Assembly: GCA_024516035.1 (NCBI GenBank)
Contig: CM044963.1
Location: 20,895,321-20,959,320, forward strand
DNA: 64,000 nucleotides
Direction: 5' to 3'
Source of the DNA: Bactericera cockerelli
Taxonomy: Eukaryota; Arthropoda; Insecta; Hemiptera; Triozidae
Shown one piece after another: positions 42,538 to 53,256 of the stretch. The notes under the pieces are model-generated. The model did not search any database, was not told the origin of the DNA, and saw only the letters and a list, made by a program, of their open reading frames with translations. Position numbers and translations under genes: made by a program. The first letter of the stretch is position 1. Every line of letters begins with the position of its first letter.

Positions 42538-42787
42538 GCTCCTTTCCACTGTTGCGGATACTATCCTGACAACCAAATATGCACAAGACCTACAGATTCA
42601 TATATCAGATAGTACAGACACTCGAAACAGAAAAGTGAGAAGATCACTGAGCCATGTCACTCCTCTCATTACTCACACAAGATACGCCAGTCACACCTTA
42701 CGTAAAGACATAGCTGTTGGACACAAGTTCATAAGTGATGCAAAATATGGCTCTAACACTTACTTTCACAATATTGACGGATGCTAA
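42538..42787 (+). CDS. Candidate terminal exon of a small gene
   Basis: A strong acceptor (a T-rich run ending TTTTTTGCCAG at 42537) is followed by 1 nt and 82 open codons to TAA at 42785-42787. I checked every codon; there is no stop. The peptide starts LLSTVADTILTTKYAQDLQI, continues HVTPLITHTRYASHTLRKD and ends FHNIDGC. It is basic and His/Thr/Ser-rich. The acceptor phase needs exactly the two nucleotides left by the donor at 34899, recreating an Arg codon. No AATAAA lies within about 200 nt downstream. No family is recognised. Confidence 0.45.
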
Positions 42788-42944
42788 AACATAAAAGTGT
42801 GAAGTGTGTTAACATTGAAAATAGTTGACGTGTGAAGTAGGTAAAAATAGGTATTTAACACAGAATGTAGTTAATATGATTTATAATGCAGTATAAACAG
42901 AAAAGTGAGAACATATTATACATAAATAATTACTAGGTACAATA

Positions 42945-43110
42945 CTGGTACGATTCCCGGCGAATGGAGGGTAAAACCCTCGTCCTAATCAGGACGTTAA
43001 ATCAAATAGAATCGCTTTGTTAGGATGGTCATCCAGCCGTAAAAAATGAGCCACAACTAACCAACTTTAACCATGAGGTTGAAATATGCCGACCCCAATC
43101 AGGTTTGGAA
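42945..43110 (+). repeat. SINE fragments
   Basis: 42952-43005 holds the shared SINE 3' module ('cggcgaatggagggtaaaac', 'cctcgtcctaatcaggacgt'). 43030-43100 holds a reverse copy of the repeat seen at 40645 and 49925 ('atccagccgtaaaaaatg', 'gccgaccccaatcaggtttgg'). Confidence 0.55.
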
Positions 43111-43182
43111 AAATGCAAAGTGAAAAAAGGAGAAGAACAAGAAGATAGGTACTAAGTAAAAGTATGATTTTTAACATACTGC

Positions 43183-43450
43183 TGTCGTGAACGGAGTTCA
43201 CGAATCAAAAGTTTCGGCCAGCGAATTTTCAACTTTCCTATAAAAGCTTCTGCATCGAGTGCCCAAAGTTCATTCGATCATTCATTCGATCATTCCAATA
43301 ATTTTATTTAATACCGTTCTAGTTGTTCAAATAATTCTCGTTTTCACAAGTGACTTTTCTTAATAAAAATCGACTATTCTTTCCGTAAACTCATTCGTTC
43401 GTTTCAATTCATTTCCTATACACCAACCTAGGACCTTTCGATTATCGACA
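43183..43450 (+). repeat. Left LTR of the inverted-LTR element
   Basis: The terminal inverted bases are TGTCG/CGACA. An 8-bp palindrome (TCGTGAAC, gga, GTTCACGA) lies at the outer end. A TATA box (CTATAAAAG, about 43240) and AATAAA (about 43362) are in the usual LTR order. Confidence 0.82.
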
Positions 43451-43502
43451 CAAGTTTTTTTATGGTAGCAGAGCGTGGTTCCTGGGTTGGTCTGCCAGCA
43501 AG

Positions 43503-44363
43503 ATGGCAGCACCGATGTCTATAAAGAGGTCTTATAAACAAGCCATAATACAGTTTAACCTGCAGAAAAAAGAATTAGGCGAGTAATTGAAGACAGAAAT
43601 ATCTGCTAACAACGTCTTTCAATTAAATTCGCATGTCCAAGCAGCTGACAAATCCATAGCCAAATTCGAACATCAGATAGAGGCCCTATATGATGTTCTG
43701 CAGCAGTGGATGATTGCAGCCCCAAGTTTCCGGTGTCCAAATGATTATTCGTCGTTACACACTGTTGAGAGTTGCGACGGATCACCGTTCCAGAGTCGTC
43801 ATTCATCACCTGAGCCACTACACCACCTTGATCGTCCGTCACTCGCCTCTGATCGTCCTTCGCCCACCACTGATCGCCCTTCGCCCACCTCTGATCGTCC
43901 TTCGCCCACCTCTGATCGTCCTTCGCCCGCCTATGATCGCCCGTCGCCCGGCTCTGATCATCCGTCGCCCACCTATGATCGTCCTTCGCCCACCTATGAT
44001 CATCCGTCTCCCGCCTATAATCGTCCGTCACTCGTCCATGATCGTCCGTCTCTCGCCTCTCATCGTCCGTCATTCGTCCATGATCGTCCGTCGCTCGCCT
44101 CTCATCGTCCGTCATTCGTCCATGATCGTCTTTCGCCCGCCTCTGATCATCCGTCGCCCACCACTGATCATCCGTCGCCCACCACTGATCGTCCTTCGCC
44201 CGCCTCTGATCATCCGTCGCCCACCTCTGATCATCCGTCGCCCACCACTGATCGTCCTTCGCCCGCCTCTGATCATCCGTCGCCCACCTCTGATCGTCCG
44301 TTAACCACGCTCTGCTACCATAAAAAAACTTGTGTCGATAATCGAAAGGTCCTAGGTTGGTGA
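43503..44363 (+). pseudogene. Gag-like ORF with 7-residue repeats, one stop
   Basis: ATG 43503 (MAAPMSIKRSYKQAI) is in the same frame as the long open segment from 43587; a single TAA at 43584-43586 interrupts it. The part before and after the stop is a charged helix-prone segment (KSIAKFEHQIEALYDVLQQW), plausible as a Gag N-terminus. From 43830 there are 22 units of the heptapeptide D-(R/H)-P-S-P-X-X, and the frame then runs into the inverted primer site. I name it Gag-like only from its position after the primer site; no capsid or zinc-knuckle motif is visible. Confidence 0.5.
43830..44300 (+). repeat. 21-bp coding minisatellite, 22 units
   Basis: The unit begins 'gatcgtccttcgcccacc' and has a variable last third. 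All six frames stay largely open, giving three sizeable spurious ORFs. The array ends 2 bp before the inverted right arm begins. Confidence 0.92.
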
Positions 44364-44585
44364 ATACGAAATAAATTGAAACGAACGAATGAGTACGGAA
44401 AGAATAGTCGATTTTTATTGAGAAAAGTCACTTGTGAAAACGAGAATTATGTGAACAACTAGAAACGGTAAAATAAATTTATTGGAATGATCGAATGAAC
44501 TTTGGGCACTCGATGCAGAAGCTTTTATAGGAAAGTTGAAAATTCGCTGGTCGAAACTCTTGATTCGTGAACTCCGTTCACGACA
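44333..44585 (-). repeat. Right LTR, inverted
   Basis: It is the reverse complement of the left LTR, with the same TATA box and AATAAA on the minus strand and the same palindrome at its outer end. It lacks the 12-16 bp 'cattcgatc' duplication of the left copy. Confidence 0.82.
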
Positions 44586-44590
44586 ACTGC

Positions 44591-46980
44591 CAATCTTAAT
44601 ACGAGTACTTGTAAAAAATCCATTTAAATTTGTCAAATGTCTCAAAATTTGGCTTAGTCTTCCCATTGTATTTATGTGCGTAGTATGTTTGTATTTAAAA
44701 AATCCAAACAGGACCCCAGTAACAAACAAAACCATAACAGCGACAAAGTGCTGGTTTCTAATGTTAACATAATAATATTACTATGTCATATAACAGAAAA
44801 GTTATTGGTACTTTGACTTTTTTATTTTCATCTACACCTCATGTGATCATGTCTGTAACATCCATTGATTTGGTACCATTGGAGTTTTAATTTTCTTATA
44901 TTAGGTATTATGGTTAACGTCCCTTTCAATTGCTAGGATCATATCGAGACAGGGGTTTAAGGGCCCAATTATAAAATAGTAATCCTATTTTATAATTCAG
45001 CCCTAAATTTTTATTTCCTTTAAACTTACACATCCACTACCCAAAGTGGATCTTTTTCTTGCTAATACCTACCTAATTTAATCATTCTTTAAAACACAGG
45101 ATATGTCACTCCATCCATTTCAATTTTGGACTATTTTAATTGTTTGTCACTTTTTTTTGAAGATTGGCAGTGGGCCAAAAATAAGCCGACACAGCCACTT
45201 TATCATACTCGATATAATATTGATTAAGAAACATCTACCTAATGAACATATATTGAACATACTATCTCTACAAATACACAAGTCACGACCTTGGGACATA
45301 AGTCTTTCGTCTTTCTTTATCAGAATAGCTTTCACTAATCCGAGAACTTTGGGCCAACCAGAAATAGCATTTACACAAAACCATAGTGAGAAAGTATTTC
45401 AAAAATAAAATAAAAAAGTGAAAGATTAAAAAAAAAAAAAACATAAACAAACAAATATCATAAGGTTAGGAAGAAACACAAAAATATCAGTAGATTTAAG
45501 TTAAGTTTTTTCGCATTCGAAAGTTCGTAACTAGCTTTGAGTTTGGACTGACGTTTATTTTATCTCGTGATCATTTTAATGTAGAAAATTCTCAAGTTTG
45601 TTGTTGTTTCTGTTCATACCAATATGGGTTGTTGTTGTTGTTTTTTTATGCACCAAGTTGTGTGAAGAAAGATATGAGTTGTGTGAAGAGTTTCTGATAG
45701 TAAAACTAAAACAGTACCGTAGATTCCAGTTAGTTCTTTGATTTTTAATAAAATAATCTCATGAAATAATAAAATAGGATGTCGTCAATATACAAATTAA
45801 ACAATATTATTTTAATATTTTCATAATAGCAGAACAAAGAGCATCAACGTTTGATTGTCTTCAGACAACCCTTACTTGAACCTTGCATTAGGAAAACTGG
45901 ATTCAGTAATGATTTTGAAGAACATCTATTCCATCACGCAAAAGTACATACCTAAGTTGGTTTGACTAGAAGATCCTTGCACTCTTCTGATAGCCAGGTG
46001 GAGCATCAGAACATTGGAATACCAACGGATATTTCTTATGCACGAGTATCATGCATTATATTTATTTCTCAATTAAAATAATATAATATATTGAAATTGA
46101 CTCAGAGATATGTACCTACAAAAATGTATATCAGAAAATACATTGACAGCTGTTTCAAGCTCTGTTCAGCAGCAGTAGTTCCAAATGCTCATGCCATCAA
46201 CTGAAGTGGTCTGCAAGATGACACACCAAAAGAGCAACGTGGATATCGAGTAACAAAGTATGATTTCGTAATCAATACAGAGAGAAAACTTCGAAGATCA
46301 CATGACCATCATAGTAGGTACAAGTTGAGCCCACGTAGTATTATTTGATTTGAAACTGCAAATACTAAAGCTAGTACAACAAATTTTTGATGTGGGAAGA
46401 GTCTATTATCATTCATATTTGTTCAATGGCAATATTAAAACAAACATCAGAAATAAAATTCTTTTAAATTCAGTGTAATACATTCCGGCATCTTTGTATA
46501 TAGGAAGAGATGTTGATATTTAAGATTTGATCTTTGATCTTCTTTCAGATATAAGTTGTGGTTTTTGGTTAGAATGTAAAACAAGCAAAAATCCCAAAAC
46601 AATTATTCAGAATACAAAAAAAGATAAAAGAAGAACGAGAATAACATGCTGTGATAATACGAGAATAACTGAAATAGGCAAAGAAATGAGAAAACTTACC
46701 CCACAATAAAGAGGTTTTCCAGACAGTGGAGCAGGTAGATGTGGATCCCGACACCTGCTAAGGATAAAATTATATTGACAAAGAAGAAGATGTCCAGAAT
46801 TTCAAACCAAGGAGAAAGTTGGATTTTGAAGATAACGTAGGTAATATGGGCACACTGCCCTTTTCCTCCATCATGGAGGATTTTTTTTTATTAAATTTTA
46901 TGAGGTGTTATACTATTTTACAATAAAAAGTGTTATGTTTAGCACTGCCCTTGAAAAAGATAATTTAGGTTAATAGTATT
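44591..46980. other. Unassigned stretch
   Basis: A 19-bp hairpin (44961-44979 / 44985-45003) resembles the ends of the 28047-28880 MITE family. Near 44918-44960, 'ggttaacgtccctttcaattgc' is a 5S-SINE 3' end on minus. The rest contains scattered open segments with many stops, perhaps a very old transposon, but no motif I can name. Confidence 0.4.
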
Positions 46981-47022
46981 CATTTTGATAGATCATGATC
47001 TTCAGTAGTGGAATTGTCAACA

Positions 47023-47168
47023 ATTACTCAATGAAGCAAAAACATCAGGAATAACTTAGAGTATGGTGAGTAACTTCTCTTTTCTTCGTGTTAGGAATAA
47101 CTCTTTTCTTCAGGAATAACTTAGGAATACTCTAAGTCATTCCTGATGTGTTTGCTTCATTGAGTAAT
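47023..47168. repeat. 41-bp inverted repeat (hairpin)
   Basis: 47023-47063 and 47128-47168 are reverse complements with two or three mismatches ('attactcaatgaagcaaa', 'acatcaggaat'). The 64-nt loop contains two extra copies of 'aggaataac'. Confidence 0.75.
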
Positions 47169-49425
47169 GAACACCTTTACGTGGATGAAAGAAATTCTAC
47201 TGATGATATCTGTGACCCAGATTATGAACAATATCCATTAGACTAGACAGTTCGCTGTTAATTTTACCAAAAAATAGAATGTAGTTTACCAATCTCGTTA
47301 AGATCACATAATTATCTTGTTTAACAAAGTGGGCTACTATTTACACATGAAGAATTGTGTATTCGCTTGTTATGCAAATATGGAACAAACCGAGGTATCG
47401 TCTTCAAAATCTACATAATAAGTAGTTCTGTGGGATATACTACACCCTCGAACTGTATGGGTTCTAAGAGTGGTTTTCAAACATGTTTCAAATTTGTTAT
47501 AGTGTTTTAATGCATGCGAAAAATATGTTGGTTTGTTTTATATTTAGTTCCTAATTCATAGAGTGATGAAGATGCTAGATGAACTATATTTCATGCTAGT
47601 CAATAGTTGCTTTGGAACCTGAAATATGGATTTGTTAATTAGAATAACCTGAACTCACCTTACTAATTATAATCCAAAACAATTAATATGATTATGATTG
47701 TTATTTTATACAATGATGGGTATGATTTCTCACTCTGAGGTCAATCCAGTTCCAGTTATTTTTAGATACTTGCGAAACGTTTGCTCTTTTGGAAAGACTT
47801 CCAAAATTGGCATTTATTTTCATATCAAAATCAAATCGTATTGTAGACCCTACTTTTTCAGTATTAGCTCATCTATAAACAAATTATTCGAATGAAGTTT
47901 AGAAGTAGTGTTAACCACTAATTGTGATATTAATGACGGTGCTACACCATGTTTTGATGGGATCTAGTTGGGTTAGCATGCAATATTTTTTGTATAGTAT
48001 ATTTTCTTGCTATTTCAAAATTTAACAAATTTTAGCACAACAAAAATAAAAACAAAAAATAGATACCTCCACTTGACGCAAGCTGATCTACCATCATCTG
48101 CAATTTACATACTTACTCCATGAGACAATACTTATCATTTATGTAAATCAGCACTTGAATATATTTTGAACCACAAAACAGGACCTTGAAGGATGTGCCT
48201 CTTGTGACATATTGACATCATTCTAAAGAATATACGAACAAAATTCCTCATGGCTAAAGTCATTTCTGGTTGCATTACCCGAACTGAGAGTGAATACATT
48301 TGTAAAGAATATATGTATTTGAGTTTGAATAAATAAATAATGTTTTTGTTTTAACCAATTCGACCAAAACCGTTACACTGCATCTTCATATTTTAAAGGG
48401 AATTAAGCGGTTTAACCAAGATTGTTCCACTGAATTTCCATGACACAGACTTACGTTTCTACTGTCAAAAGATGGTGTTCGACCGAGACAGTATTGAAGT
48501 GCGTGGAAAATAACTCTTATTTTGTATACAGCCTTTCTACTGAAGTAATCTGTTTTGGGAGTGATAGGTCTATGCACTAAAGTGTAAGATCAAGAAGGCT
48601 GACTGAACATTTTATTGGTCCACTCTTGTTTATCTAGAAAGCATGATTAATTTAATTGTATTAATATTAGATCTTCATTTTTTATATTGGATTTGTTTAA
48701 TAATTCTTTAAAATAATATTAAAGAAAATACCATTAAAAAGGAGCCTAATAATTCTGTAATTGAAGAGAGTACTAATAAAGTTATTATTCCACCAATTTC
48801 ATGTTTACTGATTTTACGTTACATGCATTTTTAAAAGTCTTCGACGTTCATAAAATTCACCTGGGGACGAAAACTTTAAAATAATCATGGTCATATACAA
48901 AAAAAAATAATATCATGTACCCAAATATATGCTACATTAAAAACATAAATATCTTTTAAAAAACCTAATAAAAAAATACAATTTACCTGTTCAATTCACA
49001 TGGAAAGCATTTGTTCAAAAATCATTTGGAATACTATAAATAATCAATTCAAAATTCATGAACTAGAAACGTAGAGGTCTACACCATACATAAGACCCAC
49101 TCAATATCATACGAAATACAATACATGATATACATAGACCCATTGAAAAGTTATGTTGTATGAAGTTGTAGAGGTTGTGACAGAGGAGAGTGGTGACATA
49201 GAACTTCGCAGCTTTGTTCTTCAAATTAATGTTTAGTCTCGTAGTCTCGTTAATCTCTCAGTGATCTTCTCGTCACGACGTTCTTCGAATAATCAACACA
49301 AACTTAACCCATGCCATACAGAGTTACAATTATTAATATTGGCGTTCCGTTCTTTTTAACAAAGTTTTTTGGTGGATATTTTACCTTGTACTTGTGACCA
49401 ATAAACGAGACTTTGTTTAGACTGT
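47169..49425. other. Unassigned AT-rich stretch
   Basis: No gene is supported. Open segments at 47698-47895 and 48386-48577 have no splice sites or motifs. Confidence 0.45.
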
Positions 49426-49429
49426 GGTA

Positions 49430-49795
49430 GTAAACTGTGGTTTTGGTAGTAAACTGTGGTTTACTGTGGTAACTGTGGTAGAATACTGTGGTTTATTGTG
49501 GTAACTGTGGTAGTAAACTGTGGTTTATTGTGGTAACTGTGGTAGTAAACTGTGGTTTATTGTGGTAACTGGGTAGTGAACTGTGGTTTATTGTAGTAAC
49601 TGTGGTTTATTGTGATAACTGTGGTAGTAAACTATGGTTTATTGTGGTAACTGTGGTAGTAAACTGTGGTTTATTGTGGTAACTGTGGTAGTAAACTGTG
49701 GTTTATTGTGATAACTGTGGCAGTAAACTGTGGTTTATTGTGGTAACTGTGGTAGTAAACTGTGGTTTATTTTGGTAACTGTTTACTACCGCATT
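49430..49795. repeat. 32-bp minisatellite, about 11 units
   Basis: Units combine 'ggtagtaaactgtggttta' and 'ttgtggtaactgt'. It is G/T-rich on plus with point variants and one or two shortened units near 49580-49620. There are no unique spacers. Confidence 0.92.
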
Positions 49796-49914
49796 GATTG
49801 CCTGTGGAATTCTTTAGTCTAATTATTGCAGGATAAACAGTGTGTTGTGTTGTATTAAAGATTACTCTCTTTATTTAGATTTTACTTTTAATTTCTTTTA
49901 AACATTATCTTTGT

Positions 49915-50050
49915 ATCTTTCTCTTTACCTTTTCCCAAACCTACTTGGGGTCGACATTCTACAACTTATTTGTCATGGTTGTTCTGGCAGCTCTACTTTC
50001 ACATTTTACGGCTGGATGCTCTTACGAACGCCAACCCTGTAAAGTTTGTT
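49915..50050 (+). repeat. Dispersed repeat ('ggggtcgacatt ... ttacggctggatg')
   Basis: Shares 'cccaaacctacttggggtcg' and 'ttttacggctggatgctctt' with copies at 15270, 40645/40805 and (inverse) 43030-43100. It is probably a SINE or LINE 3' end. Confidence 0.55.
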
Positions 50051-50129
50051 AATGTGTTGTTGCCTTTTGGCCTTACAAAGCTGGTACCATATCTGTTTAA
50101 GGTCCTCCAATGAACATTGAAAGAATTCA

Positions 50130-50355
50130 TCTTAATATATAAATGTCAAACTCACTGACTGACTGATCATCACTGTTTCTCCGGTAGGTAAGTCCTAGGA
50201 AGCTGAAATTTGGTAGGTAGCTTTGTCTTATAGTCTAGATGTGCAATAAGACGGGATTTTTCGAAATTCCCACTACAACACCTGCCATTGCCGAAAAAGG
50301 ACTTTTTGCTTTCACGGCCATGCCTCGGCCCGCAAAGCAGGCGACAGAACGCTAG
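50130..50355 (+). mobile_element. Non-autonomous Helitron, 226 bp
   Basis: It starts TCTTAATATATAAATG and ends ...CGCTAG, inserted between A (50129) and T (50356) as Helitrons do. A short GC-rich hairpin (GCCCGC/GCAGGC around 50328-50343) lies about 12 nt before the CTAG end. There is no coding capacity. Confidence 0.75.
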
Positions 50356-50419
50356 TAATATACATATTCTGAAGTATTTTCCAGAGTTGAATTTTTTTTC
50401 TTGTCTTGATGAAAGGATG

Positions 50420-51276
50420 TACAAGTATTAGCATAATAATCGATGACCAAGCTGAATTAAATTTGTGCTGAAATATTGACTCAATCATAATAGAAAATAT
50501 CTTATTAATAAGATATCATCCAATAAATTATACGAGTGATTGAAGTTTTGTTTTGAGGTGAAGTGTTATCTATGCAGTTGAACATGCAACACAGATAGAG
50601 TCAGTCATAAATACTTATTATATTTCCTAAAATTAGACATTTAGATTATCATTGAAAATTAATCCTACAACAAACCAACATTGTTTGCAACGACAACCTT
50701 TCGCAACGGAAATATCACATTAGTACAGGTAAAAGGAATATTAATTGTCCTGATGTTAAGAGCGTTAAAAGTAAAAATATACAGCCCTACGAAGATAAAT
50801 TGGCCCTGCACAGGTTAACATGGCCATGTTATCAATTGCCTTCACCCAAACTGTTTTGTACTTAAAACTAGGTTGCATCATTGACATATACATCATCATT
50901 GTAGCTTCCACGTACCTGGGTTACAGCGCTATCTCACACAAACTTCAACTTGAGCTGATTTTATTATCTTTTGAGGAGCCATTAAACACGACACTCGACA
51001 TGCATTAACATATTTTATTTAAGAGATGTTAAAACAATGAAAAACTTAGCTCTTCCAAATTTTTAAAGGTTAACTGTAGGAGAAGGTGAATTTTGTTTGA
51101 GGTTAATGTGTTTTAGAGGTTTTTTATAATTAGAGTGATAAACACTCTTTGCCAGGCCTTTAGTGTTAATTGATAATGTATAGGATTTTCATTGCTAAAA
51201 TTTTAAAGATAGGGAATACCTATCTATAATTTATAAAAACAATATTTTAATACAAATAACTGTATTGTATTTGCAC
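50420..51276. other. 3' flank of the 659-codon gene
   Basis: No coding call. On minus, an ATTAAA (about 51251-51256) some 20 nt past the stop codon could serve as a polyadenylation signal for that gene. Confidence 0.5.
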
Positions 51277-53256
51277 TCAAAGAGAATCAAAAGATACAAC
51301 AGCTATCAATTTCTCTGATTTTTTGATTCCATTAATATCATTTTTTCGCTGATACTTTTGTTTCCTCAACAAAGTTTTGTTCACAACTTTGGGCTGCTCG
51401 CGAAGAAATTCAGATGACGTTGTATATCCGGCCTGAAAAATTTCCACTTTGGATAGTATTGGTCTCTTTTGGGTGTTTTTTCTCTTCGTATTTTTAATAC
51501 TTTTATGCATTGCTTCATTACGATACAAAGTTATATCTCGGTCTTTTGAGTTTGCTATGAGAATAAGATCTTCCGTTTTGGAGTCATTTTTAAGTTTATT
51601 ACGAGTATGTTTGCGTTTCTTAGTTTCGCCTCGATCTCTTTTGTCATTACTTACGTCTTTCTTTTGATGGGCATCTTCTTTCTCGTGTTTTTGTCTCTTT
51701 TTCTCATCTCGCTTTGCATTTTCAGTATCTTGTTCCATCTTTCCTTTTCTCTGATGCTTCTTTATATGGTCAAGTTTCTTTTTCAAACTTTCTCTATGGT
51801 TTTTTACACGACTGCTTTCTACAACTGTATCCATACACTTTCTTGTGGACACTTTCTTTGTGTATCTCTGTTTAATGTCTCGTCTTGTCGAAAGGATTTG
51901 TGCTCGACGATCTTCTAGTGAGGTAATTGGTCTATTTTTAGGGCAAGTTTTCTTGCGTTTGCTGTTACTCATTATGCCGGAGGCGGTCTCTTGTTTCTTA
52001 TTTTTTGTAGTGTCGAATTTTTGAGAGTTGCCATTTTTTCTCTTGACATTATCAAAACCATTTTCAACTTTGATTTGTTTGGTGTTATCAAAACTGTTTT
52101 CGCCAGAGTTTTGTTTCACGACACGTTTTTGGACTTGCTCTGGTTCTTTTTTATTTTGAATCAGTGATTTTCGATTATGCGGCTTTGGTTCGAACGGTAA
52201 AGAAGTAGTGACCCTTTTTAAACATAGTGAGTCACCACTACTTGATGCATAATTTATATGCCTGATTTCTTTGGAGCTAGAGCTGCTTGCCTTGTATATT
52301 GGTCTCTCAAAATTTGGGTTTCTCCTTGTCTGAGGACGCTTCGGTTCCTTTTCTTTAGTGTCATGCCCTGTGTCATTGTTACGGTGTTTTGAATCTTTCA
52401 AGATTTTTTTGTCCACTAGACTCTTGTACATGGAAAAGGGAACTTTCTTTCCATCTTTTTTTAGTTCCTGATTGTGGTTTCGCTTTTCGATTTTCTTTTC
52501 AAATTCCTGTAGATTTATCTTCTGTTTTTGTTTGATGTTCTCAATGGTTCGCTCAATTTTCTTGTAAATGTTTGTAATTAAAGAGCTTTCGAGAGTATCA
52601 ATAAATTTCATGTTCTCTTCTGGTGTCATTGTAGAGGTTACTTCATACAAAAGCGACTTAATTTCTGCTTCGTCTACGGAAACACAATACTGTTGGACCT
52701 CTCTAGGCTTATCAATATTAAGGCGAGTTTTTTCATTTGTTTTCCTCTGGGATTCTGTGTTTTTCTCCCTCACCGTAAAATAAGACTCGCTTAGTGACTT
52801 GTTATTATGTTGGGCACTTAACTTTTTAATTGATTCAAACAAAAAATGTCGTTTCAACTTCTTGGAGAGCTCATCAGAACTTTCATATTCGAGTGAATTC
52901 TGTGACAGTCGTTGCATTGATTTTCTCACAGTTTCGACAATTTTATTTAACTCAACATCATTCTCAATGATCTCAGTCAGATCGATAGTAAAAAAAACTC
53001 TTCCATCTTGATCCAAAAGAGTTGCTACGGCAAGATTCTCATTCTTTAGCGCCCGAAGCAGTTTATTGATACCTGTTCTAGTGGATTTTGCGCCAATTGT
53101 AACATCTACCACAGAGGTAGGACTGGTCTCCCATTGAAGTGAGAAATCATCATCCAGATCTGTCTGAACAGAGCGGGTGACAATGTTGGAAGACATCGGC
53201 TGTTCACTGCTAAACAATTTCCGAAACGGATTCAGTCTTCTAACAAATGATATCAT
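51277..53256 (-). CDS. Intronless ORF, basic protein of 659 aa, unknown
   Basis: This is the longest intact host-like frame in the window. It runs from ATG 53254-53256 (context AAAGAAATGA) to TGA 51277-51279. Residues 1-55 are a short basic leader (FVRRLNPFRKLF) and then an acidic patch. Residues about 45-130 look most fold-like (DVTIGAKSTRTGINKLLRAL, then VATLLDQDGRVFFTIDL). Residues about 200-270 are helix-rich. From about 290 to the end it is Lys/Arg/Asn/Ser-rich with many basic clusters and KRKK-type nuclear signals, with two FDN repeats near 410. No zinc finger, transposase or retroviral motif is visible. Codon use is ordinary and the complexity is high, so it is not a spurious ORF. A nuclear, possibly chromatin- or germline-related protein is only a guess. 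Confidence 0.75.
   Translation of the reverse strand: MISFVRRLNPFRKLFSSEQPMSSNIVTRSVQTDLDDDFSLQWETSPTSVVDVTIGAKSTRTGINKLLRALKNENLAVATLLDQDGRVFFTIDLTEIIENDVELNKIVETVRKSMQRLSQNSLEYESSDELSKKLKRHFLFESIKKLSAQHNNKSLSESYFTVREKNTESQRKTNEKTRLNIDKPREVQQYCVSVDEAEIKSLLYEVTSTMTPEENMKFIDTLESSLITNIYKKIERTIENIKQKQKINLQEFEKKIEKRNHNQELKKDGKKVPFSMYKSLVDKKILKDSKHRNNDTGHDTKEKEPKRPQTRRNPNFERPIYKASSSSSKEIRHINYASSSGDSLCLKRVTTSLPFEPKPHNRKSLIQNKKEPEQVQKRVVKQNSGENSFDNTKQIKVENGFDNVKRKNGNSQKFDTTKNKKQETASGIMSNSKRKKTCPKNRPITSLEDRRAQILSTRRDIKQRYTKKVSTRKCMDTVVESSRVKNHRESLKKKLDHIKKHQRKGKMEQDTENAKRDEKKRQKHEKEDAHQKKDVSNDKRDRGETKKRKHTRNKLKNDSKTEDLILIANSKDRDITLYRNEAMHKSIKNTKRKNTQKRPILSKVEIFQAGYTTSSEFLREQPKVVNKTLLRKQKYQRKNDINGIKKSEKLIAVVSFDSL

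Larger units (their letters stand above)
43183..44585. mobile_element. LTR element with inverted LTRs and primer sites
   Basis: A 5-bp target duplication ACTGC (43178-43182 and 44586-44590) encloses the whole 1403-bp unit. The left LTR (43183-43450) reads TGTCG...CGACA on plus. The right LTR (44333-44585) is the same sequence on minus, so the LTRs are inverted. Each is followed inward by a primer-binding site (TGGTAGCAGAGCGTGGTT at about 43463-43480 and its complement at 44303-44320) resembling the complement of the initiator-Met tRNA 3' end. The arms match over about 285-298 bp with roughly 5% differences plus a short duplication in the left arm. Inside lie a gag-like start and a 21-bp coding minisatellite. 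No protease, RT or integrase is present. Confidence 0.85.

Noticed and set aside
43606..44304. Minus-strand 169-codon and plus-strand 196-codon ORFs over the 21-bp array
   Set aside because: Frame artefacts of the tandem repeat. The frame from 43503/43587 has a sensible non-repetitive N-terminal part and the others do not.
45800..48600. Degenerate transposase (piggyBac-like) suspected from open scraps and a Cys-containing peptide near 46700
   Set aside because: I could not find an ordered set of motifs or inverted ends. The scraps are separated by many stops.
49430..49795. CRISPR-like regular repeats (also 31464-31632 and 36064-36315)
   Set aside because: Units are directly tandem without unique spacers, and the genome is eukaryotic. 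They are minisatellites.
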